A stretch of DNA of 56,353 bases from a virus. Of the stretch, positions 49,877-56,353 are shown one piece after another (position 1 is the stretch's first letter; every line of letters starts with the position of its first letter). The position numbers were made by a program, and so were the translations under genes. The stretch spans positions 1 through 56,353 of IMG/VR virus record IMGVR_UViG_3300046804_004565. One strand, given 5' to 3'. Under the pieces are notes generated by a model. It was not told where the DNA came from, ran no database searches, and saw nothing but the letters and a program-made list of their open reading frames with translations.

Positions 49877-50323
49877 TTAACACCAAGTGCGATGCTTTTC
49901 GGCTATCCACTCATCTCCGTCGTATTCCATAATTTGCCACTTTATATTAGATGGAATCTTGACAATCTTAAGGTCAGCAAAATTACCATTGGCTTCTTCA
50001 CCAAGCTCTTCAATGACTTCAATCAAGTCCGGATCAGTTCTGTCTTCTGGACGTTGCGCAAGATTATGTTTTCCGTAATCAAAATTATCCATATCAAGTG
50101 TACTTGACGCTATCCAAAATAGTCCAGTTGGATATCCATCTACTTTCTTGTATGTTATCTTTTCGTTTACACATGCTGACTCAAAGAAATAGCACTTCTT
50201 ACCTTTCTTCTCAGCGAGTTTCTCAATCGCCTTTGGAGAAAGACCAAATCCGCCGTAATCAGCATTAATGGCGACCTTGATATACTTACTTTTTGCCTTT
50301 TGACTTTTTCTTTTTGCTTTCAT
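49877..50323 (-). CDS. Conserved phage hypothetical, 148 aa
   Basis: Start at the ATG at 50323 (MKAKRKSQKAKSKYIKVAIN). The core VAINADYGGFGLSPKAIEKL and the end DLIEVIEELGEEANGNFADL with EYDGDEWIAEKHRTW are shared by a family spread across T4-like and other large phages; function unknown. It overlaps the upstream gene by 38 bases. Confidence 0.75.
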   Translation of the reverse strand: MKAKRKSQKAKSKYIKVAINADYGGFGLSPKAIEKLAEKKGKKCYFFESACVNEKITYKKVDGYPTGLFWIASSTLDMDNFDYGKHNLAQRPEDRTDPDLIEVIEELGEEANGNFADLKIVKIPSNIKWQIMEYDGDEWIAEKHRTWC

Positions 50324-50618
50324 TATGAACAGATAGTACCACACTCATATATGAAGAGGAAGGAAATTTTTCCCCAAAGTTGAACTTTTTTCCATTGACA
50401 AAGAATGGTTTTAGCACTCTATCACCGTTTATGAAACTACGCTCAGTCTCAATATATCCTTGCGCCTCAAGTTTATCCCGAAGTTCAGTGAACTTGGGAT
50501 GGTCGATGTGGCCAATGGAAGTGCCTTCTATTCTTTCTCCATCCAAAGAATATAAGACAACGAGTTTTTCTTCCTTCACACTGGTTATATACTTGTTGGC
50601 TATTCTGAACTTTTTCAT
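50286..50618 (-). CDS. Hypothetical protein, 110 aa
   Basis: It begins MKKFRIANKYITSVKEEKLV and ends with a lysine-rich tail (SKKKKSKGKK). Beta-rich, with HPKFTELRDKLEAQGYIETE. No recognised family. It overlaps both neighbours. Confidence 0.65.
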   Translation of the reverse strand: MKKFRIANKYITSVKEEKLVVLYSLDGERIEGTSIGHIDHPKFTELRDKLEAQGYIETERSFINGDRVLKPFFVNGKKFNFGEKFPSSSYMSVVLSVHNESKKKKSKGKK

Positions 50619-51082
50619 ACTTCAGTAAGTTCCTTGATTTGCTTCTCGTTATATCCGTATTTTGATATGATGTTTTGGATATCATCCTTTGTCAACAACG
50701 AAATATATTCAAGCACATTTCGTTCGCTGTCTTGGAAATGGGCGGACAAAAGCGACAACAGTGCGGGATTATATTTCTCGCTCTTGCTCTTGATATATGG
50801 GTAGAACGCTCGCTTCTTGGGCACGAATGCAATCAGCACCTTGTAGAAGTCCTTGGGAGACAACACACTGCTATATTTTTGAACTTGATTCACACCGTCA
50901 ATGAGTTCTGGTTGCATACTCAGAAATCTGCATACCATAAAGCTCGACCAACTCTTTTTATCAGCCTCGGAAAGCTTGTCAAAATAGTCAGGGTCTTGCT
51001 TTTCACGGATGTGATTGATGTGATCAAACAACCCCCTTGGTTTTGGGGCTGAGTCGGTTGCTGTTGACTTTTTTCTTGGCAT
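50615..51082 (-). CDS. Candidate clamp-loader small subunit (T4 gp62-like)
   Basis: Start at the ATG at 51082 (MPRKKSTATDSAPKPRGLFD). The helical region LFDHINHIREKQDPDYFDKL and WSSFMVCRFLSMQPELIDGV resembles the T4 gp62 region with F-MVNRxLSxxP, and the VPKKRAFYPYIK patch matches its RPKKRF part. gp62 forms the clamp loader with gp44 and loads the sliding clamp. Similarity is by eye and the family is divergent; gp44/gp45 are not in the window. Confidence 0.55.
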   Translation of the reverse strand: MPRKKSTATDSAPKPRGLFDHINHIREKQDPDYFDKLSEADKKSWSSFMVCRFLSMQPELIDGVNQVQKYSSVLSPKDFYKVLIAFVPKKRAFYPYIKSKSEKYNPALLSLLSAHFQDSERNVLEYISLLTKDDIQNIISKYGYNEKQIKELTEV

Positions 51083-51089
51083 TTTAGGA

Positions 51090-51287
51090 TTAAACCCATA
51101 CACGTTTATCGTATTGCACGAACGTAGTCAATCCAAATCCGTTCTTGGCATTTGACCAAGCACCGGATTCATTCTTTGACGACGCTATCTTCGTGAATGG
51201 CAAAGCGTTAGCTGATGGCTTGGCCAAGTAAAACTTGGAACCAAGGGCCAACTTGCCAAATTCAATTTGTTTTGTTGTTTCGTTCAT
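51090..51287 (-). CDS. Hypothetical protein, 65 aa
   Basis: It begins MNETTKQIEFGKLALGSKFY and ends FGLTTFVQYDKRVWV. The pattern FGxLxxGxxFxxxxxxxFTKIxS is common in small phage proteins of unknown function. It overlaps the next gene upstream by 26 bases. Confidence 0.65.
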   Translation of the reverse strand: MNETTKQIEFGKLALGSKFYLAKPSANALPFTKIASSKNESGAWSNAKNGFGLTTFVQYDKRVWV

Positions 51288-51609
51288 ATTTCTTTTCCTC
51301 TGCGGTTTTCGATTCCAATGTCTTTTCCATATTCAATACCAGTCTTCTGATGTCATTCTCGATTTTATGGAATCGCGACTGATACTCAGTCTCTTTCTTG
51401 TCCAGCTTGTCCGTTTTTACGGATTGTCTTTTTAAGTTATCAAATACAACTCTGAGTGTGTCTGTGATGGCATTTCCTGCCTCCGAAAGCTTTTTGTTAT
51501 GTTCGGATGACTTCTCGCCCAACATCTTTCCAAGTTTACGCAACTTGATTATCAAATATACATCAAGCCCGATCAACAAAGAAAGTATAATATAGACTAT
51601 TGTTTCCAT
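51262..51609 (-). CDS. Membrane-anchored coiled-coil protein, 115 aa
   Basis: An N-terminal membrane helix (IVYIILSLLIGLDVYLII) is followed by charged helices (residues 30-110, KKLSEAGNAITDTLRVVFDN...). The layout could be an inner-membrane rod, as in i-spanins, but this is only topology. A Rho-independent terminator lies just upstream of its ATG. Confidence 0.6.
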   Translation of the reverse strand: METIVYIILSLLIGLDVYLIIKLRKLGKMLGEKSSEHNKKLSEAGNAITDTLRVVFDNLKRQSVKTDKLDKKETEYQSRFHKIENDIRRLVLNMEKTLESKTAEEKKYERNNKTN

Positions 51610-51640
51610 AAAAAAGTGCCAAGATTATATGTCTTGGCAC
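51610..51640 (-). terminator. Rho-independent terminator of the HNH gene
   Basis: GTGCCAAGA/TCTTGGCAC (9 bp, seven-base loop), followed on the minus strand by TTTTTT. Confidence 0.8.
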
Positions 51641-51648
51641 AGTTGTTG

Positions 51649-52308
51649 TCAAGACGCGAGCATTCCTCTCACTTCGGTCACATTATCCAAGAAGTGAATC
51701 CAGCTTGGATGATGTGCGATTTGAATTGTGGAACTGACCGGTATCGGAGGCGGGGCTTTTGGCTTACGAATAAGTTTAAGACCTGCCTGATCTGGCGTCT
51801 TGTCTGCTTTTTTGCTATTGATATCTTTGTGGCACCACACCATATTTTCAAAGGTGTTTCTACCACCCTTGGTGCGCGGAATAACGTGGTCTATATTACC
51901 TTCCTTCCAGCTTAGTGCCTTACCTGTATACTGGCATATACCACCGTCGCGTTTGCGGATGCTTTCCTTGGTAGGACGAGGTGTGATAAGAGGCATCTTG
52001 CTGTAATTTGGCTGGATTATGACACGTGGCGCACGAATTGTCATATTCGATGTGCGGATAGCAAGGTCATAATCCCTGATAGGCAACTTCTTCCAAGTAT
52101 CCCAATCAACAGGCTGAACATACTCGGGATTATCCCAATCCACATTACCATTTTCATCAACCGCAAAATTCATATCTATGGCAAGAGCGGCTGGATTATT
52201 TCCATCCGATCCACCAAGCATAGCAATCAGCGCTTCCTTAACTGTCTTTGTGTTAAGAGCTTGCCATAAGCCGTTTAGGCATAAAACTGGTTGATTGACT
52301 ACATTCAT
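51649..52308 (-). CDS. HNH endonuclease, 219 aa
   Basis: The C-terminal half has the HNH core IDHVIPRTKGGRNTFENMVW followed by CHKDINSKKADKTP, with an N-terminal CQYTG knuckle near residue 131. The N-terminal 100 residues (ALNTKTVKEALIAMLGGSDG) match the region seen in large-phage HNH proteins. Own promoter and terminator suggest a free unit. Free-standing HNH endonucleases in phages are often homing enzymes. Confidence 0.87.
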   Translation of the reverse strand: MNVVNQPVLCLNGLWQALNTKTVKEALIAMLGGSDGNNPAALAIDMNFAVDENGNVDWDNPEYVQPVDWDTWKKLPIRDYDLAIRTSNMTIRAPRVIIQPNYSKMPLITPRPTKESIRKRDGGICQYTGKALSWKEGNIDHVIPRTKGGRNTFENMVWCHKDINSKKADKTPDQAGLKLIRKPKAPPPIPVSSTIQIAHHPSWIHFLDNVTEVRGMLAS

Positions 52309-52328
52309 AATATATCCTTTACAGATAT

Positions 52329-52358
52329 AACTATGCTCTACTTTCTATAATAAGTCAA
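52329..52358 (-). promoter_or_regulatory. Class I promoter for the HNH gene
   Basis: TTGACTTATTATAGAAAG, -10 ATAGTT after 18 nt. The ATG at 52308 is 50 nt from the box and has a Shine-Dalgarno-like AAAGGATATATT, unlike the leaderless pattern elsewhere. Confidence 0.55.
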
Positions 52359-52361
52359 GGC

Positions 52362-52565
52362 TTATTTTGATACAGGAATAACTTTATCTATTCTGAAGTA
52401 TGGATCAAAGTCCACTTCCATATCGTCGTCGAACAAAATGATGGTTCTATTGGCCTTGTGCAATACGTGTGTCACTTTCAGTTTCTTTTTGGTCGAGGAT
52501 ATAACGATATCCCCAACTTCAAGTCGCTTTGCAATTTTATCAATGTATACTGTTTTTGTTTTCAT
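52362..52565 (-). CDS. Hypothetical protein, 67 aa
   Basis: It begins MKTKTVYIDKIAKRLEVGDI; beta-rich, with VISSTKKKLKVTHVLHKANR and FDDDMEVDFDPYFRIDKV. The sequence recalls short SH3-like barrels, a weak reading. A class II variant box lies five bases before the ATG. Confidence 0.6.
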   Translation of the reverse strand: MKTKTVYIDKIAKRLEVGDIVISSTKKKLKVTHVLHKANRTIILFDDDMEVDFDPYFRIDKVIPVSK

Positions 52566-52570
52566 CTTAA

Positions 52571-52579
52571 ATAAATATC
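52571..52579 (-). promoter_or_regulatory. Class II box variant GATATTTAT
   Basis: Coding strand TTGATATTTATTTAAG, five bases before the ATG at 52565. Confidence 0.4.
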
Positions 52580-52769
52580 AATATTTTGTGGCAAGGTGCC
52601 AATAACCGCAATAGGTGCATTTGTAAGGTGTTCTATCCGAACGATATTCCATACGTATTCTTTTTGCATCACGAAGAGCATCACTGCGAGACACATAGTT
52701 TGTTTTAGTCTCACAGGATGCTTTGTGATGATTATTTGAGGACTTGGTATAAGATTTTCGTATAGTCAT
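52578..52769 (-). CDS. Small zinc-finger-like protein, 63 aa
   Basis: A basic helical N-terminus is followed by PYKCTYCGYWHLATKY, a CxxC...H pattern found in many small phage and bacterial proteins. It probably binds zinc and nucleic acid. The start overlaps the RNA ligase stop by 38 bases. Confidence 0.65.
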   Translation of the reverse strand: MTIRKSYTKSSNNHHKASCETKTNYVSRSDALRDAKRIRMEYRSDRTPYKCTYCGYWHLATKY

Positions 52770-53844
52770 CTTTTCCTACGGGCTTGCCGTCAAGTATTTT
52801 GAATATTATGGCTGCTCTGCCTGTGCTTCCATATGCTTGCAGAATTTCCGCAGCGGCATTTTTACGAGGCATTTTTACACGAGCAGATGCGAACTCAAAT
52901 AATGCACCCATTATCTTATGCACTTCTTTCATAGCATCACAGATACGCGAGGCATGTCCAGTTGCCATTGTAGCAATCTCAAAGTCAAACTTTTCAGTAA
53001 GATACTCAAAGAATTCTGGATAGCCTGTTGGCTCATGTGATAATGTATGACGAGGCAGAAACCAATCAATGTAAACATCAATGATTTTGTCTATGCTTGA
53101 TACTTCCGACTTAAGCCTATGAAGCATGAGATAATGTGCAGACTTTATCTTTAGAATATATTGCTCATTGTTGTAATATAAGCAGATACCTTCCTTATCG
53201 CGCATATCTGCCACAGCCTTCTTCATATCTTCTATGCTGTCATATGAATATGTCTGTGGACGACGAAGTTCCATATTTTCCGCCAAAATGTTCAATGAAA
53301 CCTGCGATACGAGGTCATAATTATCGTGGTATATCACACCAATTAGAGCCATATCCGGTTCATTGCCGTAATCAAGCACGATGCGATTGGTGGGAGTCAT
53401 CCATTCAAAGATGTATGACTCCGAGTTCTGCACAGAGTCCAAGAAAGCCTTGAACTTCGGATACTTGTTAAGTAAAAAGTCAACTTCATTTCCGTTTGGT
53501 TGTGTGCGCACATCAACTGTTCCGCGAGTACGTACAACGAGATGTCCCTTATACTTTGAGAATATAAGTGTAGAACCATCAAGCTTTTCCATCAACTTAG
53601 AATTTTTCAAAGAAGCTGGGGTGGGAAACAAGTCCGGCTTCTCATCAAGGTTAAAAAACTTCTTGAATGATAATGATACAGGATTGCCTTCCGCATCCCA
53701 TAAAGAAGAACGAAATATAAGATTGTCCTTGTTCCACGCAGTCCCAAACGGCACAGGCTGAACAAGAAAACAATCGTATTCACCAACCTTGTGCTGGTGA
53801 ACCATAAAATTGGTTCGATCTATGGACTGGATGTCTATTTTCAC
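52732..53844 (-). CDS. RNA ligase (Rnl1-like)
   Basis: A 370-aa ATP-dependent RNA ligase. The upstream RNA-ligase signature FRSSLWD...KKFFNLDE lies at about 44-67; motif I is KLDGS with the adenylated Lys87; motif III-like FEWMTPTNRIVLDYG; motif IV EGICLYY and motif V ILKIKSAHYLML follow. Phage RNA ligases repair tRNA cut by host defence nucleases. The start is GTG at 53844, where the promoter predicts +1. The C-terminal domain (240-370) is the size expected for Rnl1. Confidence 0.88.
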   Translation of the reverse strand: MKIDIQSIDRTNFMVHQHKVGEYDCFLVQPVPFGTAWNKDNLIFRSSLWDAEGNPVSLSFKKFFNLDEKPDLFPTPASLKNSKLMEKLDGSTLIFSKYKGHLVVRTRGTVDVRTQPNGNEVDFLLNKYPKFKAFLDSVQNSESYIFEWMTPTNRIVLDYGNEPDMALIGVIYHDNYDLVSQVSLNILAENMELRRPQTYSYDSIEDMKKAVADMRDKEGICLYYNNEQYILKIKSAHYLMLHRLKSEVSSIDKIIDVYIDWFLPRHTLSHEPTGYPEFFEYLTEKFDFEIATMATGHASRICDAMKEVHKIMGALFEFASARVKMPRKNAAAEILQAYGSTGRAAIIFKILDGKPVGKDDYTKILYQVLK

Positions 53845-53850
53845 AATGCC

Positions 53851-53878
53851 ATAATATAATAAGATGGCATATTGTCAA
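53851..53878 (-). promoter_or_regulatory. Class I promoter TTGACA-16-TATTAT
   Basis: A near-consensus sigma70 site. Six bases separate the -10 from the GTG at 53844. Confidence 0.7.
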
Positions 53879-53882
53879 TAAA

Positions 53883-53909
53883 AATCCCACGGCTTTTGAC
53901 CGTGGGATT
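53883..53909 (-). terminator. Rho-independent terminator
   Basis: AATCCCACGG/CCGTGGGATT, 10-bp stem with a seven-base loop, followed on the minus strand by TTTTT. Ends the 69-aa gene at 53933. Confidence 0.82.
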
Positions 53910-53932
53910 GAGTTTTGTCAAGTATTTATTGC

Positions 53933-54142
53933 TTATTCAGCAATAGCGGAGCGCAGAGCGGCAACCTGACGACCATCAAGACGGATCTTGGTAAACTTAC
54001 CAGTCTCCGGATTGTTAGCAGAGAGAGTGAGATAAGTAGAAACACTCTTCTTGTTAGCCTTGGAGAAGTACAGAGCAAAACCATCGTTGATGACGGTTGT
54101 AGCTGTCTTCGCGCCGTTATGTGTATTTGTAACCTTTTTCAT
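53933..54142 (-). CDS. Hypothetical protein in its own late unit, 69 aa
   Basis: It begins MKKVTNTHNGAKTATTVIND and contains LTLSANNPETGKFTKIRLDG; beta-rich, with a C-terminal helix (RQVAALRSAIAE). It has its own class II box, a 44-nt leader and its own terminator, so it is an isolated expression unit, in the manner of a moron. No family recognised. Confidence 0.65.
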   Translation of the reverse strand: MKKVTNTHNGAKTATTVINDGFALYFSKANKKSVSTYLTLSANNPETGKFTKIRLDGRQVAALRSAIAE

Positions 54143-54186
54143 ATGTTTATGTTGTTTTGTTTTTTATTATTCTTATGTTGAATAAG

Positions 54187-54195
54187 ATAAATACA
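54187..54195 (-). promoter_or_regulatory. Class II box variant TGTATTTAT
   Basis: Coding strand CTTGTATTTATCTTA, 44 nt before the ATG at 54142. Confidence 0.4.
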
Positions 54196-54205
54196 AGTAT
54201 GCAGA

Positions 54206-55156
54206 TTATCCCACGATTGTCAATACCTTTTCGCGAGAAATCTTGTTAATTGCGATTTCTTTTAGTTTGAATTCGAAGTCAAGATGTAGCGGATCTTTGT
54301 GGTTCGCATAAATAGCAGGAAGCATCGTGGGAAAATCGGCGTGAGCACGCGGATTCTTGCCAGCCAGAGACTCGCTGAAATGGAACAACGGAACAACATC
54401 TTTCGGCCAAGTATTGAGGGCAAGATGGAATGCGTGTGAATCGGATTCCCCGCCACTATTACAGAGATGGTGAAGATTGTCAAAAGTAATGGGAATACCG
54501 GCACGCCTATAAACATGATTGTACAAGTTCACTACTGTCCAACTTCTCGGCTTGTCCTCGTTTTCAAGCACAAGACGGCTGCGAACAGACTCACTCATCA
54601 GTTGATATGATTCCAAGAATCTAATAGCGGCTTCGTCAAAGTTGCCATCATTCCAACAGTTCATATGGATGTTGATTGGTGCCTCATATGAACGAGGAAG
54701 ATCAAGCATATCCATGATCATAGCGTGTTGTTCCAAGTCTCTGATGGAATTCTTGCGAGTATTTGGATTGGGACTGGCGGGAACAACAAACTGGTCTGGA
54801 TGCATACTGCATCTGATACCATATGCTTTTATAGTGGCCGATGCGTCGTAAAACTCTGCAATAATCTCATCTGCATTATAGAAATCATTCACACCGAACT
54901 TGAGATCGGGATGTGTCATCAATGGGAACACATTGCTGCCAATACGATAGTTCCAGCCTTCCTTTCCACATTCTTTAAGAATAGCGTGGATAGTTCTGAT
55001 ATTGTTCAGCGAACGGTCAGCAAGAACCTTCATCGCCTCCTTCTTACCCAATTTCTTGTATTGGGCATATGTCATTACATTGAACTTGATCTTCTGCTCC
55101 TGCAATCCTGTATGGATGCAGCACAAAGATGGAGTAATATTAGATGGTAAAATCAT
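54206..55156 (-). CDS. uvsE: UV-damage endonuclease (UvdE/UvsE family)
   Basis: A 316-aa enzyme. I start at the ATG at 55156 (MILPSNITPSLCCIHTGL) because an earlier ATG sits inside the -10 box. Family marks: RIGSNVFPLMTHP, CSMHPDQFVVPASPNPNT, INIHMNCWNDG and RLVLENEDKPRSWT, then DNLHH. The fold is a TIM barrel with metal ligands that nicks DNA 5' to UV photoproducts and abasic sites. A phage carrying this repairs its own DNA before or after infection, which suits a sunlit habitat, though that is inference. Confidence 0.92.
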   Translation of the reverse strand: MILPSNITPSLCCIHTGLQEQKIKFNVMTYAQYKKLGKKEAMKVLADRSLNNIRTIHAILKECGKEGWNYRIGSNVFPLMTHPDLKFGVNDFYNADEIIAEFYDASATIKAYGIRCSMHPDQFVVPASPNPNTRKNSIRDLEQHAMIMDMLDLPRSYEAPINIHMNCWNDGNFDEAAIRFLESYQLMSESVRSRLVLENEDKPRSWTVVNLYNHVYRRAGIPITFDNLHHLCNSGGESDSHAFHLALNTWPKDVVPLFHFSESLAGKNPRAHADFPTMLPAIYANHKDPLHLDFEFKLKEIAINKISREKVLTIVG

Positions 55157-55163
55157 AAAATAC

Positions 55164-55191
55164 ATTATGCACTATTTTGATAGTTTGTCAA
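55164..55191 (-). promoter_or_regulatory. Class I promoter TTGACA-16-CATAAT
   Basis: The minus strand reads TTGACAAACTATCAAAA. The first T is 35 nt before the ATG at 55156; predicted +1 at or one base before it. Confidence 0.7.
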
Positions 55192-55200
55192 ATGGGCAAT

Positions 55201-55233
55201 AAAAAAGGACACCATTTACGGTGTCCTTTTTTT
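55201..55233. terminator. Rho-independent terminator after the outer-membrane protein gene
   Basis: GGACACC/GGTGTCC with a six-base loop, flanked by AAAAAA and TTTTTTT; works on either strand. It lies 19 bases after the stop of the minus-strand gene. Confidence 0.85.
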
Positions 55234-55251
55234 AGTAGAACTGATTGTTTA

Positions 55252-55995
55252 TCAGAACTTTACGCTCAAACCACCGGAGACACCGTTGATGGTGTTACCA
55301 GCAGTGAATAGACTGTCACGGCGTTGGTAAACATCGGCGGAAACTGTGGCTCCCTTGATGTATGTAGCAACTCCGAGACCAGCAATGACGTACTGCTTGC
55401 TGTCTTTGAACGCGGCGATTGTGGCTGCGGTAGGATCATTGAATCCATATCCAAGAGCAGGAACGAGCTTCAGGCTATTGAAACCAAATGGCAATCTGAC
55501 ATTGGCTTGTAGATTGTTGGTGTGGTTCTTTAGATCGGCACGAGCCAATACATCCCAAGTGAACTTGGTGTTCTTTACACCACCGCTCAACTTAGCAAAT
55601 GGTTCTACGCTGCTGGCGTATCCATTGCTTTGGGCTGTCTTTGAAAATGTGTGGTATGTACCACCAAAAGTCAAATCAGCAAGGGGGGACGTGAACTTGT
55701 ATCCAATGTTTGTATCAATGCGCTTGAACAAGCCAGCGGCAGCAGTACTTGATACCGTGGTCTTTCCTACGGTAGTTACTGTCGTCTTGTCTTGCAAGGT
55801 ATTGAACGTTGTTACGCCAAGGACGAAGCCAGAAGCTTCCAATTCGGCACCAGCGATGAGAACGTTCTCAAAAACCAATGTACCCTTGTCGATATAGTTG
55901 GTTAGATACTTCGCATCAGCCGTAACGCCAACAGCGGCGTTTAGTGTAACAGCGGCAAACAATGCCGTAATTAGTGCTAGTAGTTTCTTTGTCAT
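55252..55995 (-). CDS. Outer-membrane beta-barrel protein (putative porin-like moron)
   Basis: A 247-aa protein. Residues 1-21 are a Sec signal peptide (MTKKLLALITALFAAVTLNA, then A). The mature part alternates polar and hydrophobic residues as in beta-barrels (for example RIDTNIGYKFTSPLADLTFG; VRLPFGFNSLKLVPALGYGF) and ends in Phe (SGGLSVKF), the signal read by the BAM machinery. It should insert in the host outer membrane. Own strong promoter and terminator mark it as an independent unit, like the phage-borne porins that change host surface receptors. It lacks any virion signature. Confidence 0.75.
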   Translation of the reverse strand: MTKKLLALITALFAAVTLNAAVGVTADAKYLTNYIDKGTLVFENVLIAGAELEASGFVLGVTTFNTLQDKTTVTTVGKTTVSSTAAAGLFKRIDTNIGYKFTSPLADLTFGGTYHTFSKTAQSNGYASSVEPFAKLSGGVKNTKFTWDVLARADLKNHTNNLQANVRLPFGFNSLKLVPALGYGFNDPTAATIAAFKDSKQYVIAGLGVATYIKGATVSADVYQRRDSLFTAGNTINGVSGGLSVKF

Positions 55996-56048
55996 ATATA
56001 TTTTATTTAGTTTATTGTTATATACTTCACTTTCGTAAAGTATAGATA

Positions 56049-56076
56049 ACTATACGCTTGCGGCTCGTTTCGTCAA
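56049..56076 (-). promoter_or_regulatory. Sigma70-like promoter TTGACG-16-TATAGT
   Basis: Near-consensus pair 54-81 nt before the ATG at 55995, with a predicted leader of about 47 nt. Confidence 0.72.
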
Positions 56077-56164
56077 GAAAATTTTTGAACGTATATATTA
56101 CAAAAATGATAAATTTTATATCAGAAATAGTTTCTTGTCGGAATACTCTTGGCGTTACTCAATT

Positions 56165-56197
56165 GCAACCAACGTGAAGGTGGTATTCCCCTGCAAT
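56165..56197 (-). other. Hairpin just after the tmRNA 3' end
   Basis: On the minus strand ATTGCA pairs with TGCAAT, with a weak inner ACCA/TGGT pair. There is no T-run; it may mark processing of the tmRNA precursor. Confidence 0.4.
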
Positions 56198-56198
56198 C

Positions 56199-56353
56199 TG
56201 TAGCCGGGGAGAGTCGAACTCCCGTGCTATATAATATACATACAAACATATACAAGCTTATCTCTTATAATCCGACAATGTTTGGTAGAGCACCACATTG
56301 AAGTTGAGAGTTCTGTATTGACTCGCTGTTATTACCGACTCTCTGCCTTATAA
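56199..56353 (-). ncRNA. ssrA: tmRNA 3' part, truncated by the window edge
   Basis: On the minus strand the 3' end reads CACGGGAGTTCGACTCTCCC followed by CGGCTACA: a T-arm (GGGAG TTCGACT CTCCC), seven acceptor bases and discriminator A. The upstream ATAAGCTTGTATATG matches the conserved tmRNA helix-2 region (TAAGCATGTA in many bacteria). Two further hairpin or pseudoknot stems are visible upstream (CAATGT/ACATTG, GAGAGT/ACTCTC). A tRNA is ruled out because no matching 5' acceptor lies within 75 nt. CCA is not encoded, so 3' processing by RNase Z is expected. The 5' half and tag frame are beyond the edge. Confidence 0.82.

Noticed and set aside
55346-55897. Plus-strand frame of 183 codons
   Set aside because: It lies antisense to the outer-membrane protein gene and reads as low-grade composition with no family resemblance.
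56199-56275. Ordinary tRNA gene
   Set aside because: The T-arm and acceptor 3' end fit, but no 5' acceptor strand GTAGCCG or D-arm lies within tRNA length; upstream elements fit tmRNA.

Overview
The window looks like part of a large tailed-phage genome (Caudoviricetes) with a T4-like replication toolkit and a Gram-negative host. This rests on tight, overlapping genes almost all on the minus strand, free-standing GIY-YIG and HNH endonucleases, phage-type ligase, RNA ligase, dUTPase and dNMP kinase genes, a set of tail-fibre-like adhesins, and many short genes of the kind known only from phages. An outer-membrane barrel protein and a lipoprotein with spanin-like topology point to a diderm host. 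No capsid, portal, terminase or polymerase gene lies in the window, so neither taxonomy nor host can be fixed.

Layout. 1-10.2 kb: small genes plus DNA repair and modification enzymes: a GIY-YIG endonuclease, a WGR-ATP DNA ligase, a Dam-like methylase coupled to a candidate restriction nuclease, a metallophosphoesterase, an HNH nuclease and an RNase Z-like protein. 10.2-20.9 kb: a late operon of six paralogous proteins that share one N-terminal module but carry different C-termini (none, Pro/Thr linkers, twin glycan-binding-like domains, RCC1/BNR propellers), with a chymotrypsin-fold protease in the middle. 20.9-28.3 kb: small late genes, an SF2 helicase, a GNAT acetyltransferase and a spanin-like lipoprotein. 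28.3-30.5 kb: a plus-strand GMP reductase/IMP dehydrogenase homologue and a dUTPase with a long C-terminal extension.

30.5-47.4 kb is the most unusual part: a glycan-modification island with about ten glycosyltransferases, two sulfotransferase-like proteins either side of a radical SAM enzyme, a PMP/[2Fe-2S] sugar 3-dehydrase of the E1/RfbH type, a sugar-nucleotide epimerase/reductase, an SDR and a truncated UDP-sugar dehydrogenase homologue. 47.4-56.4 kb returns to DNA/RNA metabolism: a Cas4/AddB-like nuclease, dNMP kinase, possible clamp-loader small subunit, HNH nuclease, RNA ligase and UV-damage endonuclease. It then has an outer-membrane protein with its own promoter and terminator, and the 3' part of a tmRNA cut by the window edge.

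Two promoter classes are visible. Class I (TTGACA/T, often TTGACTTTCTATAAAA) precedes DNA/RNA-metabolism genes and usually lies 34-42 nt before the start codon, so the predicted +1 falls on or next to the start codon, suggesting leaderless messages. Class II (TATATTTAT on the coding strand) precedes structural and other probable late genes. The promoter, leaderless and functional calls are readings of the sequence and have not been tested.
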